Source: Pseudoalteromonas denitrificans DSM 6059
GTDB lineage: Bacteria; Pseudomonadota; Gammaproteobacteria; Enterobacterales; Alteromonadaceae
DNA length: 64,000 bases
Direction of reading: 5' to 3'
NCBI RefSeq assembly: GCF_900112265.1
Contig: NZ_FOLO01000005.1
Location: 1 to 64,000, forward strand
Of this stretch, positions 52,540 to 62,093 are shown piece after piece. The first letter of the stretch is position 1, and every line of letters starts with the position of its first letter. The translations under genes were made by a program, and so were the position numbers. The notes below the pieces were generated by a model that was given only the letters and a program-made list of their open reading frames with translations, ran no database searches and was not told where the DNA came from.

Positions 52540-55500
52540 TTATACCTCATCGCCATTTAATGTACTGTCTAGGTTTTTATCTAATGCCATTTGCCAACCG
52601 CGCCCAGGAATAACACAAGTAAAAGTTAAATGATTACTCTCTTTCAGTGCCAGTATTTTCATTTGCACACTTGTTAAGACATCATCATTCGCTTTATCAG
52701 AACGATAAACATTGCTCTCATTCAAATATAAATAACCTCTGGCAACACCATTGATTAATCCGGTGGCAATCAAATCACACTCAGTAACCTCACCACCTAA
52801 AATTTTTGAAACAAATTTTGTTTGAGCTCGCTGTTCTAATAAACTTAAACGTGCAACAGAGGACTCAGGCGAAGAGTTATTTAAAGTAACTTGCTGGCCT
52901 ACAACAGGCGCTAAATCATTATCAAACTCCATCATATAATCTACTAATCCCTGACGTGTTTTTTCATCTGGGATCCCAATTTTTCCAAGATTAAAATGAC
53001 AGCCATTGACCTCACTTGCATCACCTGTACAACCTTCTTCACCATTATCAAATACACCTCCTTTTAAAAAATTAAGTAATTGGTCTGTTGCGCCATCATG
53101 TAAAAAACCAAAACCGCGAATTTGCTCTCCTTGATGCTCTTTGGTGTGTGAAGGTAAAAAACCAGCTCTATCAGGTAAACCAAACATACCAACACGAGTA
53201 TATAAGTTGCGCAATTGTGGTACCTTTAAGATTTGTATTTCTCCACCATGTGAAATTTCGCCTCTTGTACCATAGAAACCTTTTGCATGATCAACCCCAT
53301 GACAGCCTTCACAGTTAACACCATCAACAGAATCGCCATTATCAGGTGAGTCAAATTCAAGACCGTCGGAGCGACGTTCACCATGGAAAAATTGACTGCC
53401 TATTTGAGCAGAGGATGACATTGAATTGTCAATTTTACGGATAGGATTGGGTGGCAGAGCAACTTTTAACATAAAATCAGCAAACTTATCAATATCCTGC
53501 TCAAGAGCAATTACGTCTTCGGATTTATTATTACTATTTACAGATTCAGGTAATGTGATATCCATACCTAACAAACCTTCAAATGCCACGATAAAATTTT
53601 TGAATGAGATACGTTCATCAAGTGTTTGGTCTGTATCGTTACCAAAATATCCAACTGAACGATCTCCTCGCCAATGCATGTGCCCATGAGTACTCATACC
53701 ACGCATTGTTTGTGTTGTCATAGGACCCTTCATAGCGGCAATCGTACGCTCGTCACCATCTCCATTTAAAATTTCAAGTAATTCACAACTTTCTTCTTCT
53801 GGACCAACAAATAAGCAGCCTAAACGCAAAAAGTTCTGTGTTGGATATGGTTGAGGGTTACGTCCATTTACAGCATCAGGATTGCCTAAATTCCAACTTA
53901 AGTGATCTGTATCACCAAAAACATGACAACTACCACAAGATGACTCTCCATTTGATGAGGAACGATTTGCGTCATATAACATAAAACGACCCGAAATAAA
54001 TGAGTCAGGCTCAGGCGTAAACATAGGCAATCTCTGGGTTTCAATGCCTGTATCAGTATTAATAGCCACGATGCTATTGTCAAAACGAGTAAAAACATAC
54101 AAACGTTTAAACTGCTCATTTAGTAATAAACCAACAGGGCCACCTTCAATGTTTAAATAGTTTTTACTTAAACTCCTTGGATCAAACTCAGTAGCTTCAT
54201 AATCCCAGTATTTATTTTCGCTCAATTGATTTGTTGGTAAAACAGCCACTTTATTTGAACCGATAACGGCCGTATATAACAAAGAACCATCATTTGAAAT
54301 TGCAACCTGAGTAGGGTTAGATAGGCTGTGTTTTTTTGTCTCTTTATTCGCTTTTAGTTGTGCATAATTAATATGACGATTTAAGTGTCGCGGTTTTACC
54401 TCTCCTGATTCAGGGTTAATAACTGTAATACGAGACTTGGCTATATTTCCCTGTACAGTCGAGCCTGCAAATACCCCTGGACCTTCAAATCGCGTATTGT
54501 TATTCGCCTCAGTATTTGTTACAAAAATTTCTCCATTAACAGGATTTATAGCCATATTAAATAATGTAGTGCCGACATGACGATAAGCATTTTTTTCAAG
54601 TAAACTCGATGTATCAATGGCAAATACATCTTTATCAGGAAGCGTAAAACGTACAGCATTAGAAAAGTTACGACCTTTACTATCTTGCCATTGACCAATT
54701 TCATTATTATATTTTACGATCATGCTCGTCCAAGGTTGATTTTTGCCTTCTGCATTAATACCTGGTGCAGTTCTTCCTCCCGGTAAACGACCATTCTTCA
54801 ACCCATTGGGACTGCTAATTTCATCCAAAACTGTGCATGGATATCCCCCTAAAGGGTCATCTTCAAACCCGTAACACATAACAGCTTCATGAATTGCCGT
54901 TGTTTGGTTTCCGGAGTGATGTACGCCAACATAAACTGTTGATTCATCCTTAGTGACGACAAGTGCTCTCGCTGTATCACCAAATAATGAAAGAATTTTT
55001 ATCGGCTTACCACCTAAGATCTGTCCTTGAGATATGGCATTAAAAACCCATACATCAGCACGCCCTGTATTTGGTGTATGTAAATGCGCATCACCAGCCC
55101 CCTCAACATCTGCTAATAGAGGGTTTAACCGTTGCTGTCCTCGGTGGGCCGTTGTAATAAAAGCTTTATTGCTAGCAAAAACAATATCCCTTGGTTCATC
55201 ACCAACAAAAAGTGTTGTCGTTATTTTTGCCTTATGATCGCTAACATCAATAATACTAATAGAATCAGATAGATGGTTAACAACCCATACCTCTTCTTCT
55301 CGTACAGCAACAGCTACGGGCTCTAAACCTACAGGCAGTGATTGCTGATGCGTTAAATGTCCATTATCTGAAACCAAATAAATTTCTAAGCTATTATTTG
55401 AGGTATTGGTTATAAAAAGCTTTTTTCCATCTTTAGATTGAGCGATAGGACGCACTGGTGCAGATTCAAACCCAATATAGTCCCTTGTTTTAGGTGGTGT

Positions 55501-55641
55501 AACTTTTGGTGGTACCGTTTGTGGTGGTGGATTCAAAGTTTTATCGCCTATCGTTGATTTTGATATCTCAGTATCAGAACTTGAACCTCCACATGCTATT
55601 AATGGTAAAACCATTAAACTTAACATCATAAATTTTATCAT
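52540..55641 (-). CDS. Beta-propeller (YVTN) plus di-haem cytochrome c lipoprotein
   Basis: 1033 residues. The start is set at 55641 because MIKFMMLSLMVLPLIACGG is a lipoprotein signal (lipobox LIAC) preceded by a GAGG ribosome site; the longer frame adds 24 unlikely residues. The first ~530 residues form a YVTN/NHL-like propeller (KKLFITNTSNNSLEIYLVSDNG, VWVVNHLSDSISIIDV, GEIFVTNTEANNN). Two CxxCH haem motifs follow, CGSCH at about 570 and CEGCH at about 774, in regions resembling the cytochrome c peroxidase/MauG family. It is probably a periplasmic redox enzyme anchored in the outer membrane. First gene of the TetR-flanked group. Confidence 0.85.
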   Translation of the reverse strand: MIKFMMLSLMVLPLIACGGSSSDTEISKSTIGDKTLNPPPQTVPPKVTPPKTRDYIGFESAPVRPIAQSKDGKKLFITNTSNNSLEIYLVSDNGHLTHQQSLPVGLEPVAVAVREEEVWVVNHLSDSISIIDVSDHKAKITTTLFVGDEPRDIVFASNKAFITTAHRGQQRLNPLLADVEGAGDAHLHTPNTGRADVWVFNAISQGQILGGKPIKILSLFGDTARALVVTKDESTVYVGVHHSGNQTTAIHEAVMCYGFEDDPLGGYPCTVLDEISSPNGLKNGRLPGGRTAPGINAEGKNQPWTSMIVKYNNEIGQWQDSKGRNFSNAVRFTLPDKDVFAIDTSSLLEKNAYRHVGTTLFNMAINPVNGEIFVTNTEANNNTRFEGPGVFAGSTVQGNIAKSRITVINPESGEVKPRHLNRHINYAQLKANKETKKHSLSNPTQVAISNDGSLLYTAVIGSNKVAVLPTNQLSENKYWDYEATEFDPRSLSKNYLNIEGGPVGLLLNEQFKRLYVFTRFDNSIVAINTDTGIETQRLPMFTPEPDSFISGRFMLYDANRSSSNGESSCGSCHVFGDTDHLSWNLGNPDAVNGRNPQPYPTQNFLRLGCLFVGPEEESCELLEILNGDGDERTIAAMKGPMTTQTMRGMSTHGHMHWRGDRSVGYFGNDTDQTLDERISFKNFIVAFEGLLGMDITLPESVNSNNKSEDVIALEQDIDKFADFMLKVALPPNPIRKIDNSMSSSAQIGSQFFHGERRSDGLEFDSPDNGDSVDGVNCEGCHGVDHAKGFYGTRGEISHGGEIQILKVPQLRNLYTRVGMFGLPDRAGFLPSHTKEHQGEQIRGFGFLHDGATDQLLNFLKGGVFDNGEEGCTGDASEVNGCHFNLGKIGIPDEKTRQGLVDYMMEFDNDLAPVVGQQVTLNNSSPESSVARLSLLEQRAQTKFVSKILGGEVTECDLIATGLINGVARGYLYLNESNVYRSDKANDDVLTSVQMKILALKESNHLTFTCVIPGRGWQMALDKNLDSTLNGDEV

Positions 55642-55659
55642 TCGAACCTCACACCTTAG

Positions 55660-55725
55660 TAAATTTTCACACTGACAATTTAAATAATAAACAAACCAAT
55701 CATAAATTGTCAATGTGAAAATTTA
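55660..55725. promoter_or_regulatory. Near-perfect 23-bp inverted repeat between TetR and cytochrome genes
   Basis: 55660-55682 and the reverse complement of 55703-55725 match in 22 of 23 positions (core TTTTCACA[C/T]TGACAATTTA). The 20 bases between them are AT-rich. This is an excellent candidate for two operator copies bound by the adjacent TetR protein, controlling both divergent promoters. Confidence 0.6.
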
Positions 55726-55770
55726 TATTGCAGTGATAAGATATTATAAAAAAAGTAGAAAGGACAAATT

Positions 55771-56352
55771 ATGGCTAGACCCAGTATGGCGGGTCAGCGT
55801 CGAGAAGAGATTTTAGATGCGTTGGAAAAGTGTATTTTAGAGAAGGGGATACAAGCTACCTCACTGGAATATTTAGCTGAAACTGCTCAAATGAAACGTA
55901 CAATTTTACGGCATTATATTGGCAATAGAGATGAAATTATTTGTGCACTTAGCAGCCGGTGGGCCAAGGTATATCAATCTCAATGGCAAGAAGTAATACT
56001 TTTATTACCAAAAATAAAAAGAGTTGAAGCACTTATAGATATATTATTTTCACCTAGAACAAATGAATATATAAATAATACAATTATTGGTGAGGCATTA
56101 TTTTCAGAAGCAAAACGTTTAGCACCGATTAAGTTAGATCAAAAAAATAATATGAAGCAATTTATTGAAATTTTAAATGTTGAATTAAAGTTACAATTCC
56201 CTAAATTAGCAGATGATAAACTTGATTTGATTTCACATAGTTTACATGCAAATTATTTAATGAGTGAGTCGCTTTTACCATTAGGCATGGAAAATGAAGT
56301 TGAAAAGTTAAAAAAAGCCAGCTATTTGCTTATCTCTTTTATTTCAACCTAG
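55771..56352 (+). CDS. TetR-family transcriptional regulator
   Basis: 193 residues. The N-terminal helix-turn-helix (RREEILDALEKCILEKGIQATSLEYLAETAQMKRTILRHYIGNRDEIICAL) is a standard TetR DNA-binding domain, and the rest is a ligand-binding helical domain. It is divergent from the cytochrome/desaturase group with a large inverted repeat between them, so it probably represses that group and itself. Ribosome site AAAGGACA. The ligand may relate to the lipid handled by the desaturase (inference). Confidence 0.88.
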   Translation: MARPSMAGQRREEILDALEKCILEKGIQATSLEYLAETAQMKRTILRHYIGNRDEIICALSSRWAKVYQSQWQEVILLLPKIKRVEALIDILFSPRTNEYINNTIIGEALFSEAKRLAPIKLDQKNNMKQFIEILNVELKLQFPKLADDKLDLISHSLHANYLMSESLLPLGMENEVEKLKKASYLLISFIST

Positions 56353-56407
56353 CCGTTTAACGGCTTGTAAATCTAATGTATGGATTATTTTCACTGTATC
56401 AAATAAA

Positions 56408-56436
56408 AACCGGCTCGAAATTCAGAGCCGTTTTTT
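56408..56436 (+). terminator. Terminator after the TetR gene
   Basis: CGGCTC and GAGCCG arms around GAAATTCA followed by T6. A weaker hairpin (GCCGTTTAACGGC) directly follows the stop codon at 56353-56365. Confidence 0.75.
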
Positions 56437-56454
56437 ATCCATAACATGAATACG

Positions 56455-57663
56455 CTATTGTAATGGCAAAGGGTATAAACGTATTTGAACATTATATGCT
56501 TCACTGTTTACATCAAAAAATACATTAACAAAATCGGCTATATTAAATATCCAAGTATCTGTATACGTTTTACATTGCAACTCAGTCACGCTGCCATTTT
56601 CTTCTTCATAAACAACAAGTAAATCATTAATATCCCACATAGGATCTAAAGTGGGATCAAATGCAGGGTCAAAATTAGGGCACGAATCAGGTAATTCAGC
56701 TAAAACTAACTCAGCATTAGGATATAAACGACAGGTATACATATCGCCCTCAACAGCAACATCACCTAAACCCTCCAAGCCACTGACTTCACCACAACAA
56801 AAATCAGTTGCCGTACATAAGTTTTCACCTTCTCCTATAATACCACTCTCAAAGCAAGCTTCATCTAATGCCCAGTAACATACACTACCCGAAAATGAAA
56901 ATAGCCCTGAAATATCGGTCGCATTTTTAGCGCCTTTGCCTTTTGTATTACTATCCCAGCGAGTAAGGGTGCAATTGCCTTCACCATCATCACAGGTTTC
57001 AGGTATAAAACTGCCATCACTGGTTACAACTCCTGCGAGCCAAACTTCACTGTCATTACCAAAGCTATCACCTATTACGGGAATTTCCCGACCTGTTACA
57101 CTGAAGCTTGGGCCACCGCTGTCTCCGGGTTTGCCTAATACTCGGCCATATACTGCATAACCTTGCTTATCTTCAGGTATACGGATAATGGCAGGATCAT
57201 CACGACTAAACCCTGTACAGGCATCCGTTACTTGTAGTTTATCTGGGTTAACATCAGAGGCGCTTGTATCTTTCTTCTTACTTCCTGTTCGACCTGATTC
57301 CATAAGCAGTTTAACTGTATCGCTGCCTCTTGGCATATTAACAACATTACCGTATTCACAAACATAGCTAAACCCTGATTGAGTTGGACATTGTCCAGAT
57401 GGAAATTTATCACCTATCACATATAAAGCGTCGGTTAAGTCATTTTGATTCGTATCGATTATTTCAACTATTTTAATATTGGTTTCACAGTTGAAATCAG
57501 CTTTTTTACCATGAAGGATTAAATTATGATGAGGCCCGCTTGGAAAGTTATTACCAAGAAACATTCCTTCACTTGTTGTAGGTTTAGCTGCATATATTTC
57601 AACAGGTAATAACAATAACGAAACGATAATAAGTATAAATTTATAATGTTTAATATTTAACAT
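56455..57663 (-). CDS. Secreted hypothetical protein with GDSGGP motif
   Basis: The start is set at 57663 (MLNIKHYKFILIIVSLLLL) since GGAGG precedes it by seven bases; the longer frame adds six residues. Signal peptide, then GMFLGNNFPSGPHHNLILHGKKADFNC, an opening that I recall from a family of secreted proteins of marine bacteria with unknown role. It has about a dozen Cys residues. GKPGDSGGPSF resembles the trypsin active-site loop, but no catalytic His or Asp motif is visible and homologues I recall have GKPGG there, so protease activity is doubtful. Confidence 0.65.
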   Translation of the reverse strand: MLNIKHYKFILIIVSLLLLPVEIYAAKPTTSEGMFLGNNFPSGPHHNLILHGKKADFNCETNIKIVEIIDTNQNDLTDALYVIGDKFPSGQCPTQSGFSYVCEYGNVVNMPRGSDTVKLLMESGRTGSKKKDTSASDVNPDKLQVTDACTGFSRDDPAIIRIPEDKQGYAVYGRVLGKPGDSGGPSFSVTGREIPVIGDSFGNDSEVWLAGVVTSDGSFIPETCDDGEGNCTLTRWDSNTKGKGAKNATDISGLFSFSGSVCYWALDEACFESGIIGEGENLCTATDFCCGEVSGLEGLGDVAVEGDMYTCRLYPNAELVLAELPDSCPNFDPAFDPTLDPMWDINDLLVVYEEENGSVTELQCKTYTDTWIFNIADFVNVFFDVNSEAYNVQIRLYPLPLQ

Positions 57664-57853
57664 TTTGGTACCTCCAACCATTCATAGCATTAAAACAATT
57701 AACCAAAAAAAATTCACCATCCATAAGTATAGTTTTAGTCTGAGACACTTGGTATAGCGGATATTAGACTGTTTTTACATTTGCCTTGAGTACTTAGATT
57801 AAGTCTTTATATGGCGGATGATTGGTATGTTTTATTCCCTCAAACAAGGAGCG

Positions 57854-60082
57854 TTATTTACTTTGCATTTTAAATACCCCATCCCAGTCCGGGGCAGGGG
57901 CATGCGCTATAAAATGTTCACACCTGTCAATATACATGCTAGTAACTGGGTCTTGGTGTAATAATAATGCTTGATTAAATGCACTGATGGCTGCACTAAA
58001 CTTCTGCTTTTTGTATTTTTTTAAACCATCATGAAAATAAGCGACAACCTCCATAACATTTGGAAAGGTTTCTTCATCATGATGATCTAATACTTCATAA
58101 ATTTTAACCGGTTTTGTTTGCCCTTTTACTACAACACAATCTAACTCTCTGATCCTATAGGTGCCTTTTAAGCGTTTTTTAGTATTATCGCTGATGATAA
58201 TATTGGCACTATATTGTTTACAAGCACTCTCTAATCGAGAAGCCAAATTCACGCCATCACCTATCACAGTAAAATCCATGCGCTTAGGTGATCCTATGTT
58301 GCCTGATATAACAAAATCACTGTTAATACCAACACCAATATCTATAGGTGAAAGATTTTGTTTTTGTCGGGAATTATTTAGCTGTTTTAATTCCTGCATC
58401 ATCTCAATAGCACTGATCACACCTTGATCAGCATCATCCCCATGGGCGATAGGTACACCATAAGCAGCCATAATCGCATCGCCAATAAATTTATCTAACA
58501 TGCCACCATGGGCAACAATGATATCCACCATAAGCGTAAAATATTCATTAAGCAGATTTACAATGCCTTGTGCACCGAGTTCTTCAGACAAATTAGTAAA
58601 ACCCCGAATATCAGAAAAAAGCACGGTTGCTTCCACACTTTGCCCACCCAAAATATCACTGCCATCTTCCATGAGTTGATCAATTAAATGAGCATCTATA
58701 TAACGTGACATTGTTGATTTTACGCGTTTTTCATTACTGATATCTTCCATTAATAAAATAGAACCAATATTATTTTTATCATGATCTTTGAGGGTTTGTA
58801 TCGTCACATTTAAATATTTGCTTTCTTGTTCGAGTGTTAATTCAACATCCACTAAATGTGTGCCATGTTCTTCATGTTTATTTTTATTTATTAAGTCAAT
58901 AAGCCACAGATTTTGGTGACCAAAAATAGCATGGGCATCTCGTTTAATGATGTCACTCTCCATGCAATTTAATATTTTTAAACTGGCGGCATTGCATGTT
59001 GTTGCCATACCATCTTCGTTAAAAGTCAAAACACCATTAGACATGCTTTCTAACATGCTTTCGTTATAGTTTTTAATCTTTTGCACATCATCAAATAGGC
59101 TGGCGTTTTCTAACCCGATGGATATCTGTGCGGTAAATGCTTTAAGTCTAGATTCATCTTCTTCATTAAAAACACCATCTTTTTTATTAAGAACTTGAGT
59201 CACACCTATGACTTTGCCTGTTTTATTGATAACTGGAATACATAAAATTGATCTGGTAAAAAAGCCAGTTTGTTTATCAAATGCGGGATTAAACCTTAAG
59301 TCTGCGTAAGCATATGGAATATTAATACTTTTAGCCGATGTAAAAACAGTTCCAGCAATGCCTAAATGATTAGGAAAACGTATTTCAACGGAATCCAAAC
59401 CTTGGCCAACAAGAGACCATAGCTCATTATTTTTTTCATCATTTAAAAAAAGGGTCGAACGCTCGGCATTCAACATGTGGGTAGCTTGAGTCATAACCTT
59501 ATTTAACAGTGGTCCTAATTCTAATTCTGAAGTGGTATCTGCAACAACATTTAAGAATTCGAGTTCTTTTGTTCTGGACTCATTTAAATGTTCAATCATT
59601 TGAAAGCTTTGCACAATAATGGCAACTTGATCTGAAATAATTTGCAAAGTTTTTAAATCTTGACTTTGATACTCTCCCTGCTTTTTATTGATGCTTTGTA
59701 CTATACCAATGACTTCACCTTTAGCCGATAACATAGGTACGCACAGCATGTTACGGGTAACAAATTCAGACTTTCTGTCTATTTTACGATTAAAATGCGG
59801 ATCACAGTAAACATCATCAATAATCACACCTTTACCCGTTTGAAAAACATGTCCCGCGATACCTTCATTATCAAATATTCTGATCTCTCTTTTTTTTAAA
59901 CCTTGAGCAAATCGGGTATAAAGTTCATTGGAATGATTGTCATGTAAGAATATGGAGCTGCGTTCGGAGTCACTTTCACGAGAAGCAATATTGGCTAGTG
60001 CAGAAAAGACCTGATCTAAGGTTTCTTGTTGCGCTATTTCACGATTAATTTTAAAAATACGTTCGAGAAAGCTAGATTTCAT
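57854..60082 (-). CDS. Adenylate cyclase with two GAF domains and a PAS domain
   Basis: 742 residues, soluble. GAF 1 (about 20-165: SERSSIFLHDNHSNELYTR, GIAGHVFQTG) and GAF 2 (about 190-330: NAERSTLFLNDEKNNELWSL, GIAGTVFTSAKSI) are followed by a PAS region (about 340-450: MLESMSNGVLTFNEDGMATTC). A class III cyclase domain (about 478-655) follows with metal-binding Asp in LFSDIRGF and GDAIMAAYG, the adenine-selecting Lys in LDKFIGD and IGDGVNLASRLE. It ends with a TPR-like segment. It makes cAMP under control of ligands bound to GAF or PAS. It is preceded by a coiled-coil protein gene. Confidence 0.9.
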   Translation of the reverse strand: MKSSFLERIFKINREIAQQETLDQVFSALANIASRESDSERSSIFLHDNHSNELYTRFAQGLKKREIRIFDNEGIAGHVFQTGKGVIIDDVYCDPHFNRKIDRKSEFVTRNMLCVPMLSAKGEVIGIVQSINKKQGEYQSQDLKTLQIISDQVAIIVQSFQMIEHLNESRTKELEFLNVVADTTSELELGPLLNKVMTQATHMLNAERSTLFLNDEKNNELWSLVGQGLDSVEIRFPNHLGIAGTVFTSAKSINIPYAYADLRFNPAFDKQTGFFTRSILCIPVINKTGKVIGVTQVLNKKDGVFNEEDESRLKAFTAQISIGLENASLFDDVQKIKNYNESMLESMSNGVLTFNEDGMATTCNAASLKILNCMESDIIKRDAHAIFGHQNLWLIDLINKNKHEEHGTHLVDVELTLEQESKYLNVTIQTLKDHDKNNIGSILLMEDISNEKRVKSTMSRYIDAHLIDQLMEDGSDILGGQSVEATVLFSDIRGFTNLSEELGAQGIVNLLNEYFTLMVDIIVAHGGMLDKFIGDAIMAAYGVPIAHGDDADQGVISAIEMMQELKQLNNSRQKQNLSPIDIGVGINSDFVISGNIGSPKRMDFTVIGDGVNLASRLESACKQYSANIIISDNTKKRLKGTYRIRELDCVVVKGQTKPVKIYEVLDHHDEETFPNVMEVVAYFHDGLKKYKKQKFSAAISAFNQALLLHQDPVTSMYIDRCEHFIAHAPAPDWDGVFKMQSK

Positions 60083-60150
60083 AATGTTATTCGCAAATTT
60101 AGAATTTATTTCAACATTTCATGTAACTGTTGCACAATTTATTTTAATAT

Positions 60151-60570
60151 TTATTCATTAGTGTGTAACTCAAGTTTCTCACGCAACGCTTGTACTGTTT
60201 GCATTAATTGTTGGTTTTTATCATTTAATAAAGCACTAGCCTCATGTATGCATTGAGTTTGATCATTTGTTTGTAATTCAAGTTTATTCCTCAATTTATG
60301 AACCGCTTTTTTTAATTGTAAATTTTCTTCATGCAATAAAAAAGTGGCTTCTTGTATACATTGACTTTGATTATTAGTTTGTAGTTCGAGTTGTTCTCGC
60401 AGCGCATCGATAGTGTCTTTTAATTCGATAATTTCACAATTTAAAACACTTTGAGCATCAGTGATAGCCTGCGCATTGCCCGATTGAGTTGATTCAAGCT
60501 GCTCTCTAACAGCTGCTATCATTTTTTGTAACTGGGCATTATCACTTTTGAGCTCGCTTATTCGAGACAC
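60151..60570 (-). CDS. Coiled-coil protein with four 36-residue repeats
   Basis: 139 residues built mostly from repeats starting EQLESTQSGN, EQLELQTNNQ, NKLELQTNDQ and (partial) EKLELHTNE, spaced 36 residues. Each has a conserved Q-C-I-x-E-A or related core and ends in a Leu-Arg heptad segment. It is entirely helical by pattern, cytoplasmic, and carries two or three Cys. It ends 69 bases before the cyclase start on the same strand, so it may be a partner or scaffold for the GAF-cyclase. Function unknown. Confidence 0.65.
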   Translation of the reverse strand: MSRISELKSDNAQLQKMIAAVREQLESTQSGNAQAITDAQSVLNCEIIELKDTIDALREQLELQTNNQSQCIQEATFLLHEENLQLKKAVHKLRNKLELQTNDQTQCIHEASALLNDKNQQLMQTVQALREKLELHTNE

Positions 60571-60812
60571 ATATATTCCTACGCTAATAAATGAATTTTA
60601 TTTAATAATAGATGAAATTAAGAATTTCACCTTAGGGTCGATTAAACTTTCCTACTGAATTAACAGCAATTTGTATTATTTTCGCGTAAACAGTGAAAGT
60701 ACTCTATACAGTGCGTTTTATGGGTATTTATAAGCCATTAGTGCGAGTAATGATTACATATATCAGATAACGTTTTATAAATTTATTTGATTTGTATCAT
60801 TGGAAGGCAGCT

Positions 60813-61952
60813 ATGAAAAATGAGAGTCGACTACCTAAGAAACAAAACTTAAGAACTAAAATCCGGCAAAACCTCAAAAGTATTTCAATGGGGTTTATGG
60901 CTGTTTTTTCTGCAATTGCGATCCCCGTTTGGCAAGTCTATTTTGTTGAAACTTCAGATATAAAAGTTGAAATAGCTTCAATAATACGCAAAGAGTCAGA
61001 CGGCACTAACATTGCCCTAAATACAGATGAATTAGCACAATTAGAACTTTATATACCCGAAACTTTATTATATGAATATGATAAACAAGGAAAACGCGGT
61101 GATAAATTAGACTTCCCCACGTTTAGTCTTTCGGTATTACTCAAGTCATTTGATAAAGCAAAACAAGATATTAAAAACATTGCTGATATCAATAACGCGC
61201 TAAGAGGATATCAGGTACAAATTCAAAACTTTATTTCAGATAAAAATGATGACTTCCAATTAATTGAATTCCGAATTGCCAATTTAAAGGAGTGGAATCT
61301 AAGTCGCTATATTGAAGACTCCGAAGCGTCATATTACGAAGATCAACTGTTAGCAATTACCCGCAGTTACTCAAGCATGACCTTTGATGCAAACAATCAA
61401 CCAATTATTAACCTTAAAGCTGTAAAGTCGTTATTAATTGATGTTGATGAAGACTTATCAGAAGTCAGTTCAGATAATATAAAACGGCTTAATCGTTTAA
61501 GAGATGATATTCGTAACATTGAATCACAATTAGAAAAGTTACAAAAAAGCCAAACGGATAAATATAGTTTTTTTGAAGTTGAATTAGTCGTAACCAATAA
61601 TGGGCGAGTGAGCACATCTTTAAGGCCTTTAGCATTAATGCGAATTCAAATTAGTGAAAACAATTATGCAGATGTTATTTTAAAAATGAAAAACTATAGC
61701 CAAAATGCAGAACTCGACTCGGCAGCAACTAAAATTATTCGTTTTACATCAGAACAAATCATCTCATTTCCTAAAGATGATCAACGAATGGTGAATAGCT
61801 TTTGGGGTAGCACAGCCTGGTTTCATATTTATACAATGAATACCAGCCAAGAAATTTTTATTTCAAATAGAGTCGCATTCGCAGATAGCCTAAATCAAAA
61901 ATTTATATTAGATAAATTAAAAGACAAAGCTTCAGATCATATGATCAATTAA
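60813..61952 (+). CDS. Membrane-anchored coiled-coil protein of unknown function
   Basis: 379 residues. The start is set at 60813 since TGGAAGG lies seven bases upstream; the longer frame from TTG at 60792 is less likely. A basic N-terminus (LPKKQNLRTKIRQNLKS) precedes one helix (about 23-45). The large external part is beta/helix mixed with a coiled coil near 225-255 (RLNRLRDDIRNIESQLEKLQ) and a FEVELVVTNNGRVSTSLRP strand block. Single-pass protein facing the periplasm. No family recognised. It begins a run of three plus-strand genes. Confidence 0.6.
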   Translation: MKNESRLPKKQNLRTKIRQNLKSISMGFMAVFSAIAIPVWQVYFVETSDIKVEIASIIRKESDGTNIALNTDELAQLELYIPETLLYEYDKQGKRGDKLDFPTFSLSVLLKSFDKAKQDIKNIADINNALRGYQVQIQNFISDKNDDFQLIEFRIANLKEWNLSRYIEDSEASYYEDQLLAITRSYSSMTFDANNQPIINLKAVKSLLIDVDEDLSEVSSDNIKRLNRLRDDIRNIESQLEKLQKSQTDKYSFFEVELVVTNNGRVSTSLRPLALMRIQISENNYADVILKMKNYSQNAELDSAATKIIRFTSEQIISFPKDDQRMVNSFWGSTAWFHIYTMNTSQEIFISNRVAFADSLNQKFILDKLKDKASDHMIN

Positions 61953-62093
61953 CATTCAAAAAAACATAATAGGTACAAAGTAATTTATCGTCATTCTCTT
62001 TCAATTTAGCTTTTTTATTAATTAATTAGGCAAAGCATTGATTTTTTAAATTAATAATAATGAATGGGTTACTAAATAATAGAGGCTTATACT

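Noticed and set aside
56455..57663. Calling the secreted protein a trypsin-like protease from GDSGGP
   Set aside because: No catalytic His or Asp motif is visible and the rest resembles a non-protease secreted family.
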